Source: Icerya purchasi (taxonomy: Eukaryota > Arthropoda > Insecta > Hemiptera > Monophlebidae). From it: DNA of 64,000 nt. The stretch spans positions 60,146,864-60,210,863 of the forward strand of contig CM077115.1 of the NCBI GenBank assembly GCA_039619475.1. The letters run 5' to 3'. The translations under genes and the position numbers were made by a program. Of this stretch, positions 56,022-64,000 are shown piece by piece. Every line of letters begins with the position of its first letter. The first letter of the stretch is position 1. The notes below the pieces were generated by a model. The model had not been told where the DNA came from. It searched no databases and saw only the letters and a list, made by a program, of their open reading frames with translations.

Positions 56022-57278
56022 ACTTAAATCAATTTATACGGAATTAAGTAGTAAATATTGAAATGTTCGAGTACATCGATTTATGCTTTTTTTTTTTTTT
56101 TTTTTTTTGCTCCGTACGTTTACGGACTCTAGTAGAAGTAATTGTCCCAGTATTTTAAGGATTAACTAAAGCCGTATTTTACACTTAATCATTTCCGGAG
56201 TCTGTGGGAAAAATCTGAGCAACAGATGATTCTCCTTTTCTAGAATTTTTGTAAAGCTTCTTGAAATATACTGTATTCTCTCATCGACCAGGTAAGAAAA
56301 TATTTTTATTTTTTGCAGTAAAAAAGCTTTTGCTAAATACTCTGAATTAAAGTTCTCATTCTTTTTCTTGACATATTAGGTTATTTGTATACTTTTTGTG
56401 TAACGCGAAACTTTGGATTGTTTACTTCGTAAGTCGGCTGTTCACTGCAGTGCTTTTATTTTATTTTATTTTATTTTATTTATTTTATTTTTATTTTTTT
56501 CGAGCTTGGCGCTAAACGTTGTTTGTTGGCCAAGCAGCATTTCTTAGAATGTGTCCGTATATAAATTACCACCTGGCTGAACGACCTTCTGGAACTTGAA
56601 AGAATAATTAAAAAATAAAATTATTACCTGTTTGGCTCTAACGAAATGAAGTAGTTTGCGTGTCTTGAAAATGAAAAGATTTCGCGGTCATTTTAAGCGG
56701 GCGTCTTTTCATTACAGCGTTATGCTAATCGTTTTTTGTTTTTTTTTTTTAATATTTTAGAATTCGCGGAGTAAATTTAACTAAAAGCACAGCATACTTT
56801 TATGATATCAGAAATATGAAATTTTGCGTTTGTGTGTCGCGATTATCGAAAGCATAATTTTTTTTTTTAAAACAATAAGTAAATAAACAAATCAAAATAA
56901 ATTTAAATTATTAGAAAAAAAAGTAATAATGAAAGTTTTTTCAGTAAATATCTGTATTTTCAGTGTATTTACACATCCTGCTGGTTAATTAGTTAATAAA
57001 AGAAATAAAAATTATAAACGCAATAAAAAACATTACATATTCCAGAAAAGGGTTGTGACTGAACCCTTTTAGACTCCAGATTACATCTATGGCGTTCATT
57101 TTTATTGATACCTTTTCGCTTCTCTTTTTTGATTAAAGATCGGCGATTAGTTTTTCTTAAGAATTTAACAATACGTACCAAATTTATCTTTATTAATTTT
57201 TTCTGCACTTTAGCAAGAACCAATCAGCTCAAGACTATATTAATATAGTTAATTAAAAACAGTTTATATGTCGATATC
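56022..57278. other. AT-rich intergenic sequence
   Basis: Holds a T24-like run near 56088-56108 and a (TTTTA)n microsatellite at 56455-56500. The 76-codon minus frame at 56993-57223 is lysine-rich and unrecognised. Confidence 0.5.
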
Positions 57279-57279
57279 A

Positions 57280-57555
57280 GGCAGCGTGGTAGCCTAGTGG
57301 TTAAGGTGCTTGGCTACCAACTCAGAAGTCGCGGGTCCGATACTTGTAGTCGCTCTGAAATTTACCCAGCCAGAAATAATTGGTTTCCAGAGAAATTTGG
57401 GAAAGTGAAGGTGGATAATCCAAAAGTAGAAAGGAACTGGCCCCAGTATTCTCCTTAGATCCATTAGATCCTTAAGTACCATTATGGAAAGCTTAACTTC
57501 ACAATCCATGATACCCCCCTTATCAAGGATATATGGGATTTACTCTTTACTTACT
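57280..57555 (+). repeat. tRNA-derived SINE, full length, plus strand
   Basis: Starts GGCAGCGTGGTAGCCTAGTG, A box TAGCCTAGTGG at 57290-57300, B-box-like GGGTCCGATAC about 40 bp later, then the body with GGCCCCAGTATTCTCCTTAG and a tail ACTCTTTACTTACT. Imperfect 12-bp direct repeats, TATGTCGATATC (57267-57278) and TATGTTAATATC (57556-57567), look like the target duplication. Confidence 0.9.
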
Positions 57556-57567
57556 TATGTTAATATC

Positions 57568-59398
57568 GCTACGTATGACTAATATGTATCGCGATATTAA
57601 CCTAACGCAACAACGAACTTAAAATATACAAGGGGAGGGGGGTAATATCCTACAGAAACCAAATTCGGAGTGAAGTCATTTTAAGGTGCCGTATATTTCT
57701 AGCAACCGAAAATATGTAATGTGCATATTCCGGGATGCCGGTGTCATGCGAATAAGTCGCTACATTGGAAAACCCAAAATAGGTGCTGCGTCAACTGCCG
57801 ATGATAATTAAGACGGAGTTTACGCTCATTTTGCGGAGTGAACGGAAACCCGAGTCGACGCTAGCATCCCTTGAGTTGAAGTACCGGTTTTACGTATAAA
57901 CGGGATACGCTGTCACTGTTTTGAAGAAGCCTTCTCCAATCCGAGCCGATCTCTAGATCGCATAAACGGATACATTCTCCTCGTGTTTATTCAAATTGCT
58001 TTGGCCGTCTTATCAATAATGTCCGGGTGCCCTGCGATCCGATAAACATCCGCGAGTCTTCTGTTTCTGCCGAATTTTTGGGGAGCAGTTGATTATTTTA
58101 CGGATTTGGTAAGTATCTATGTAAAGTGAAGGATGGTACTAAGATAAGTTAAGAAGTGGGACATAATTAAGATGTTATCATTCTGGCCAAGTGAACACAT
58201 AAACTGTGCAGATTTAGTAATTGTGCATGTTTTAGCCATAAAACTTTCTGTTATGTTTCTATTCGAAACCATATGGGCATCATCTGCATGTGTACCAATA
58301 ATTAAGCCATCTACCTTTACATTCATCTAGTTTTGATCTCCTAAAACATAAATTGTACTTCTGTGATGAAGTGTTTGCTCCCTGCTATGCATCGTTTATG
58401 TAAGAAATGCGTATTTCTCTTAACTTCCCGAACCCCAATATTTCTTAATCACTTCCTTCAGCACTGATGTACTTTTCGTTTTATTTTGCGAAAATTCAAA
58501 GTCTTTACCTGGCTCAAAGTCTTTGTGTAGTATTCTTTTAAATATTTTTAAGCTCATTCTTCTTTCGAATTTTGTCCTGCCCCATGGAATTCTTATATCA
58601 CCCGTTCACCTAAAAAAGATGATTCTCACGCTTCCGTTGTTTATGTCCTGCTAATTATCTAATTATTTGAATCTATGCCGAATAAACATATTTTGTTTGG
58701 TAGCTTGAAAACAGCCTTCACATCGGTATAGCGTTCCGTAATTTTTATAGAAGAGTCGGTTTTAATTGATTATTTTTCGAAAAACAACAACTTTTTTGTT
58801 TTATTTTATATTTTATAGCGACAAAAAAAAAAAAAAAACAAAAAAAAAAACGTAAGCGATAAAAATTCCTATTACAAATGGGGGGGGGGGGGGGGGGGGA
58901 CGTAAAAATATTATATGATTTTTAAATAACAGCAAAAAAAAGGAACAGAATTTCTTTGTACCCCATGGCATCGGCATATGGTCATTAGTACATTTGTGCA
59001 AAGGACAAAAGGGCTAATTTTTTTCTTTTTCTAATTGTTTTTGAGTAAAGGTCTCTCTGGTTGACAAGCCTTCCCTTAAAAAATAACAAAAAAAAGAAAA
59101 AAAGATAACTTCAAAAAAAAAGTATCCAATTTAGAACTATGAAGTTTTCAATAGACAGAGAAATCAGAGCTTTGTCTTTATGTACACCCTAATAATATAC
59201 GAGTGCGTAGGTGTGGTCGACGAAAAATAATCAGCGTCCATTTTGTGCGAGTTAAAAAACCCTTACAACCTCTTGATTTTTTATAGCTTTTGACCCAACT
59301 GAAAGATATTTGTGACCGTATTCATAATTGGCGAAGGAAAGTTCGAGAATTTTTTTTTTAATTTCTTGAACTTTCGCGAAAGTTCTGGACAGATTTTT
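57568..59398. other. intergenic sequence without a recognised gene
   Basis: A CpG-richer patch at 57.7-58.1 kb, a G19 run at 58880-58899 and poly-A runs near 58.8 and 59.1 kb. A 69-codon minus frame (58117-58326) and scattered LINE-like words in decayed frames are too weak to name. Confidence 0.4.
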
Positions 59399-59636
59399 AA
59401 ACGTTCGAAGAAAAAGCCGAAAAATTAAAAAACGTCAGCGCTAATAACGAACCGGAAACATTTATTCCTAATATCGACATAGTGCGGACAATTAAAGATG
59501 GCGCCGGGCTTTCCGAGAGTGGCGCTGATAAATACAGAGTACTGATAAGAGATAACACAAACGAAATATCCGAGGTCAGCGGTAGTCGAGACTGTATCTC
59601 CGTTAAACGTACGTTAATAAAATTGCAATTAAACTA
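59399..59636. other. coding-like segment, product unknown
   Basis: An island of balanced base composition open on both strands. Plus-strand frame: ...FIPNIDIVRTIKDGAGLSES then GADKYRVLIRDNTNEISEVS, 78 codons to a TAA at 59634-59636, without a start ATG. Minus strand: from an acceptor-like GATACAG (exon start ~59596) the frame TTADLGYFVCVISYQYSVFI... stays open to a TAA at about 59431, in the phase left by the exon-like segment at 59752-59953. I do not recognise either product. Strand is undecided. Confidence 0.3.
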
Positions 59637-59751
59637 ATATATATGTATTTGCGAGTGGTTGAACTGCATTAGTTATTGAAAATAATTTCACTGCTATAAA
59701 ACTTGCTGGAAACAAAAAGTTTTGATAATGCTAAAGTTTACTCAAACTTAC

Positions 59752-59953
59752 TCGGCAACGCATCTACACCGTTTGTTCTCTCTTGCATAATAATAGTATT
59801 ATACCGATCTGGCAACAATAAATCCGTACGTTTAGGGCCAAAATAGTGTCGTCCGCATTGCATCGATCCTTTTGGAAACATGTGTGTTGGCTTATCCAAA
59901 TCGTTTTCGCCAGCAATTTTAGCAAGTTTAACTCGGCCACGGCAGCGGTCGCA
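59752..59953 (-). CDS. candidate internal exon of an unidentified protein
   Basis: Read on the minus strand, a strong acceptor (AATTTCTTCTATCAG) precedes 202 bp that end at a good donor (CGAGTAAGT). The frame reads CDRCRGRVKLAKIAGENDLD, KPTHMFPKGSMQCGRHYFGP, KRTDLLLPDRYNTIIMQERT and NGVDALP, 67 codons plus one base. A CxxC pair and a CGRH could bind a metal, but I recognise no family. It may pair with the minus-strand frame at 59596-59431. Alternatives: a fragment of an old element or a processed copy. Confidence 0.35.
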
Positions 59954-59959
59954 CTGATA

Positions 59960-60566
59960 GAAGAAATTGAAAATCGTCCGCATTATTGCGAATTTGCAAA
60001 GAACCTATTCTGTTTATTTGTGCAAGGAACAGGATTCCTGCAGGTCGACTGATTATTAAAGGTGCCCCAGACATACCCGTTATTTAGCGGTAATTCGAAA
60101 TTAAACACGCTAAAGTAATAACAAATCCTTGTACATTTAATTGTCAATCGAAAATCTTACGCTTAAGTTCCGACGAACCGCGCTGTTTACGAAAATATCA
60201 TTCGACTGAGCTCGCCGGTTTTTCATGTTTGGTCTCAAACTCTCAATTTTAAAAACCTTTAGCTCCTCCAAATTGTAGTTGTCGTTGTATTCGAAATGTG
60301 TTTCCTATTGTACCGGAATTGATAATATTGACTAATCCGATTTAAAAGAAGATACGTTTAACTGGTATCATACCGGGTAATGTATATATTTAAAATACAT
60401 CATTCGCATTAATATTTCAGCAGCGCGTTTAAAAATGAATGAATATAATAGCCGTGGGGGAGGGGGGGGGGGGCTTTGTTTCTAAAATTTATTTGGAAAA
60501 ACAACAAAAACGATACCTAAACGTGTATGTAAAAAAGTATAGGATAAATTTTCTCTTCAAGTCATA
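59960..60566. other. unassigned sequence
   Basis: No gene recognised. Contains a G-rich run near 60455-60472. Confidence 0.4.
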
Positions 60567-61885
60567 CACCCTGTCAAGAAAGTATCGGGAATTGTTAAAT
60601 AAAACGAACAATTTTTAATTTTCATCCAAATTTATTTTGTCACCTTCAAAATAACATCCATTCGAAGCGATGCACATATGCCAACGCTTTTTCCACTCGG
60701 CAAAGCACTTCTGATAGGCGGTTTCCGGGATGGCCTTTAGCTCTCGCGTCGCATTCGTCTTGATGTCATCAATCGATTCGAAGCGCATTCCCCGTAGCGG
60801 AAATTTGAGTTTTGAGAATAGGAAGAAGTCGCAGGGTGCTAAATCTGGTGAATACGGCGGTTGTTCGATGATATTTACCGAGTGTTTGGCCAAAAACTCA
60901 TTCACAATTATGGCTTTGTGAGACGGCGCATTATCGTGATGGAGAATCCAAGAATTGTCGACCCACAAATCGTTACGTTTACGACGGATAGCCTCTCTCA
61001 AACGTCTCAAAACACTTAAGTAAAACTCTTTGGTGACTGTCTGTCCGGCTGGCACATATTCATAGTGTACCACGCCTCGAATATCGAAGAAAACAATCAA
61101 CATGATCTTCACTTTCGATCGGCTTTGGCGAGGTTTTTTCGGCTTTGGCGCGCCAATTGGCCGCCATTCGGACGATTGCTGGTTCGTAAGCGTGTCGTAC
61201 TCGTACACCCATGTCTCGTCACCAGTAATTATCTTTTCCAAGAAGGTAGGATCCAAATTGGCTCGATCCAGCATGTCTGCAGCTACCTGTTCTCGGTACT
61301 TTTTTTGAAAGAAATTCAGGTCTTTCGGAACAAGCCGAGCCGCAACGCGTTGCATACCCAATTTTTCGTGCACAATCGTACGTACGCTCCCGTGTGACAT
61401 GCCCAATCCATGAGCCATCTCTCTCAAGCTCACATGACAATTTTCAGCAACGATTTCCTTGATTTTATCGACGTTATCATCGGTCACACTCGTTGAAGGC
61501 CGTCCAGAGCGAGGCATGTCTTCGACCGTCTCCCGACCATCCTTGAACGCTCTGTACCACTCGTAAACCCGCGTTTTTGATAAAGCAGATTCACCAAAAG
61601 CCTTCTGTAACATTTTCAGTGTATCGGCACAAGAAATTTCGTTCGAAACGCAGAATTTAACACAAGTACGTTGTTCAATATTTTCACTCATTGTAAAACT
61701 TCGACAAAACACTTCAAGGTCGACTGATTTTAACAGCTGCTGTAAACACACTGGTTGACAGATCGCGCTAAAAATAGGCATCATAATACAAAACAGTTGT
61801 ACCAACCTGGAAAAAAAAAATTATCTGCCTAGCTATTACCCGGGAGATTTAAATTGACAATTCCCGATACTTTCTTGACAGGGTG
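60567..61885 (-). mobile_element. mariner element, intact copy 2
   Basis: 1319 bp between TA dinucleotides (60565-60566, 61886-61887), TIRs starting CACCCTGTCAAGAAAGTATC. By eye it differs from copy 1 at only four substitutions and one single-base indel (an extra A at about 61708). Confidence 0.95.
60615..61691 (-). CDS. mariner transposase, intact (358 aa)
   Basis: Same protein as in copy 1 with two residue changes: Ala for Ser in GESALSK (~residue 36) and Gly for Glu in GMSHGSV (~102). All three DD34D aspartates and both HTH regions are kept. The frame happens to be open upstream to an ATG at 61805, because of the one-base indel in the 5' leader, but the start at 61691 (MSENIEQ) matches copy 1 and the family. 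Cut-and-paste transposase acting on the flanking TIRs; probably able to act on both copies. Confidence 0.93.
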   Translation of the reverse strand: MSENIEQRTCVKFCVSNEISCADTLKMLQKAFGESALSKTRVYEWYRAFKDGRETVEDMPRSGRPSTSVTDDNVDKIKEIVAENCHVSLREMAHGLGMSHGSVRTIVHEKLGMQRVAARLVPKDLNFFQKKYREQVAADMLDRANLDPTFLEKIITGDETWVYEYDTLTNQQSSEWRPIGAPKPKKPRQSRSKVKIMLIVFFDIRGVVHYEYVPAGQTVTKEFYLSVLRRLREAIRRKRNDLWVDNSWILHHDNAPSHKAIIVNEFLAKHSVNIIEQPPYSPDLAPCDFFLFSKLKFPLRGMRFESIDDIKTNATRELKAIPETAYQKCFAEWKKRWHMCIASNGCYFEGDKINLDEN

Positions 61886-61887
61886 TA

Positions 61888-62959
61888 TGTGTAAAATCTA
61901 AGTACTTCGTGTGATCGCCCTTCGTCAGAATGATAGCTTGTGCAACCGTCGTCGTAACGAAGATGCGCCAATTTTTGCGGGCAATCGACTGAAGTTTTTT
62001 TTCAATTTTCTTCCAAGTCCAACTACTCAGTTCGATTTGCGATCGTCACGCAATTTTATAGGTTGAAACAAAGTGGCGGCGTGTGAAGTAACTTGAAAAT
62101 ACTTTTATAGAGGAGTCATTTTCGAATTTTGTAAGGATCGTTGTCTCGCGATAAAATTGAAATAATTCCACAGGATTTTTCCCGATTTTTTCAAATTTCT
62201 ACGTACATTTCGGCAGTTCTACCGTCTTCGATAAACGTACTGGTCTCTTACGTTATTCGCCTGCAAAACTCGTACCGTAAGAAATCATCGCCGTATGTTT
62301 TTTATAGCAGAGAGCAGAGGTATTTGCAAAATATGAATTATTCATTTACACTTCAAAAACGTTCTGACTGCTGTCGCTTTCGGGAACATAAAATCCGGAT
62401 TGGTCCGAACGTTGAGCAATCAACAAGGCGCTTTTAACGGAACTAATAAGATTTACCTGTGACAGCAGCTGGCGAAGCCTATCGTTTTTTGTACAGTGGT
62501 TTTACCTATTGTTTTCCAGTTGAAACTGTTTCAGCTTTCCCCGCGCACAGGGGTGCCGTAGTTAATTTTGTTGCTGTCTTTGTCATTAATCTGCCTTCGG
62601 CTAAAAACCATTTATCGTCCTCTGTGTTGCGTTCTCTACTCGTTCTTTCTGTGAAACAGATTTAATGCGGATTTTCGTTTTTAATTGATGCCGTTTCCGG
62701 AATATTCGGTCATTTTCAAATTTCTCCTCAAACGTATTTTGTTATTGGAAACTCGGCGGATTTCTTTCTTTATTTCTTTCTTTATTTCTTTATTTCTTTA
62801 TTTCTTTATTTATTTGTTTGTTTGTTTATTTATTTATTTTTGGATTTATATGCAAGACACAAATCATCGGCCATTATATTAGAGCAAGGTTAAATTACAA
62901 TTTTTGATGGCATTATAACTGAATATAGTATTCAATATAAGACGATATTATTTATAGCC
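61888..62959. other. intergenic sequence with TTTC/TTTA microsatellite
   Basis: Several short plus-strand frames (62141-62437, 62459-62665) without known domains. A TTTC/TTTA/TTTG tandem stretch occupies 62760-62840. Confidence 0.45.
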
Positions 62960-63440
62960 AAGAGCGAACTTCTTTTACATGGAAGGTCTACTTTTAGGTT
63001 TAACCACTGAATTATATGATAATATGACAAAACACACTAGAATATAGAGATTCTGAGATCGAATAAAAATAAAAGAAATAAAAGAGCTTCTAAGATATAA
63101 TTTTGACGTGGTACATTTAATGTTAGAAGGAGAAAATGGGAATGGGCTGGCCATGTAATTAACCCTATGACCGCTGTACATATAAGACTACTTTCTGGTA
63201 CCTTTCACATTACTGACGGAAATGAGGTCACGAAAAAGGTAAATGGAAAGATGAAATAAACCAATTTTTAAATAACAGCCATTTTGAAAAAGTAGCAATT
63301 AATAGATTAACATTTGGAACGGTTAATACCTTTGCTCTGCACGGGCCGAGGAAATTTTATCGATAAATAATTATTTTTTCTTTGTAATGATTATGTATAA
63401 TTTTCTTAATAAAGGTATTTTGATTTGATTTTGATTTGAC
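62960..63440 (+). repeat. LINE 3' end with TTTTGATTTGA tail
   Basis: The plus strand reads RRRKWEWAGHVI near 63125 (the KWxWAGHVxR landmark of an endonuclease-RT LINE C-terminus) and, in another frame, KGKWKDEINQFL. It ends AATAAAGGTATTTTGATTTGATTTTGATTTG, a short tandem tail at 63410-63440 typical of such LINE 3' ends. Frameshifted and truncated at the 5' side. Confidence 0.7.
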
Positions 63441-63713
63441 TGTTTGTTGAGTGCTTTTGTATCGGCCGCATTCGGGGATAAATAAATGGTCCGCGTCTGC
63501 CAACTTATCTCTATCAACCCATAGTAGTTCTGACCGTCTCCTTCTTCCCCGAATAAATAACTTTCTTAGTGTCCTCAGTTTTCTTTTGTCCTACGTTCTT
63601 CCTTCTTGATGGGTAATCGTCCGTAGCTGACAAGCCCAATAAAAAAGTAAAAAAAAACCAAAAAAACCGGGTGTTTACAAAAAAAGGACTGACTAAGCCA
63701 CTGCTTATACATA
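63441..63713. other. unassigned sequence
   Basis: No gene recognised; contains short A/C-rich runs near 63645-63665. Confidence 0.4.
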
Positions 63714-63814
63714 GAATACCAATTTATAAAATGGAGGAGTGTGGAAAGCATCTTGTTTGTCCCTTGTAACCGATCAAGCTGTTTCCTACTCCTCCCTTTT
63801 ATAAATTGGTATTC
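63714..63814. repeat. inverted repeat, 27-bp arms
   Basis: GAATACCAATTTATAAAATG with GAGGAGT (63714-63740) is complementary to ACTCCTCCCTTTTATAAATTGGTATTC (63788-63814) with one or two mismatches, around a 47-bp loop. Confidence 0.85.
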
Positions 63815-63930
63815 CCACTCCATGCATTCGTTCATTCTTTCCCTTCCTTCTCCTTCTGTTGTCCAGACTCTTGATTCTTTTTTGTCGGCTATCTCTGATC
63901 GTGTAAAGATCCTTGTAGACGAACCCTAAA
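63780..63930 (+). repeat. dispersed repeat, copy 2 of 2 (partner at 17969-18150)
   Basis: CTTCTGTTGTCCAGACTCTT, TTTTTGTCGGCTATCTC and the terminal GACGAACCC match the minus strand of 17969-18150. Confidence 0.6.
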
Positions 63931-64000
63931 AAAACAAAAAACATGAAATATGGTAATAACTCCAAATTGTAACCGGCATACCGTCACTATAAATTTCCGA
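63931..64000. other. unassigned end of window
   Basis: Nothing recognised in the last 70 bases. Confidence 0.5.

Noticed and set aside
58380..58720. Possible LINE remnant on the minus strand
   Set aside because: A few suggestive words (RRMSLKIFKRIL) in decayed frames, but no catalytic or cysteine motif to support it.

Overview
This is an AT-rich stretch of eukaryotic, almost certainly insect, nuclear DNA. It has split genes with GT-AG introns, AATAAA polyadenylation signals, long microsatellites and homopolymers, and many mariner, hAT, LINE and SINE remnants. There are no prokaryotic operons, CRISPR arrays, rRNA genes or functional tRNA genes. I cannot fix the order of insect from the sequence; Hemiptera is a guess.

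The one complete host gene is a muscle-type tropomyosin on the + strand (about 28.9-52.7 kb), closest to the protein called Tm2 in Drosophila. Eight shared coding exons (lengths 114, 126, 134, 118, 71, 76, 63 and 70 bp) are followed by two alternative last exons of 83 coding bp each, at 48362-48444 and 52283-52365. Either ending gives 284 residues. The first coding exon begins with an acceptor site and some 5' UTR, so at least one non-coding first exon lies upstream. I could not place it, but two candidate promoter-like regions are noted (12.2-13.0 kb and 16.6-17.4 kb).

Layout. 0-6.6 kb is a graveyard of broken transposons: two mariner pieces, two SINE copies, LINE pieces, a hAT transposase and a LINE RNase H region. 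6.6-28.9 kb is mostly AT-rich intergenic sequence with a decayed mariner (10.7-11.3 kb), two SINE copies, a clearly bounded but broken mariner (20638-21944), a hAT-type MITE with a perfect 8-bp target duplication (23579-23915) and a second copy of that MITE split by another long-TIR element (25.3-26.3 kb). 28.9-52.7 kb is the tropomyosin gene, with introns carrying a palindromic MITE (32.0-32.3 kb), a TTAA-flanked element inside a 61-bp tandem repeat (37.4-38.1 kb), LINE remnants, an intact mariner (40755-42072) and a foldback element with a hammerhead-ribozyme-like core (51.7-52.0 kb). 52.7-64 kb holds a pogo/Tigger-like remnant, two SINE copies, a MITE, a second foldback element, an unidentified coding-like island (59.4-60.0 kb), a second intact mariner nearly identical to the first (60567-61885) and a LINE 3' end.

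Nothing here forms a multi-gene system. The strongest points are the tropomyosin gene with its alternative ends, the twin intact mariners, the SINE family, and the hammerhead-like motif.
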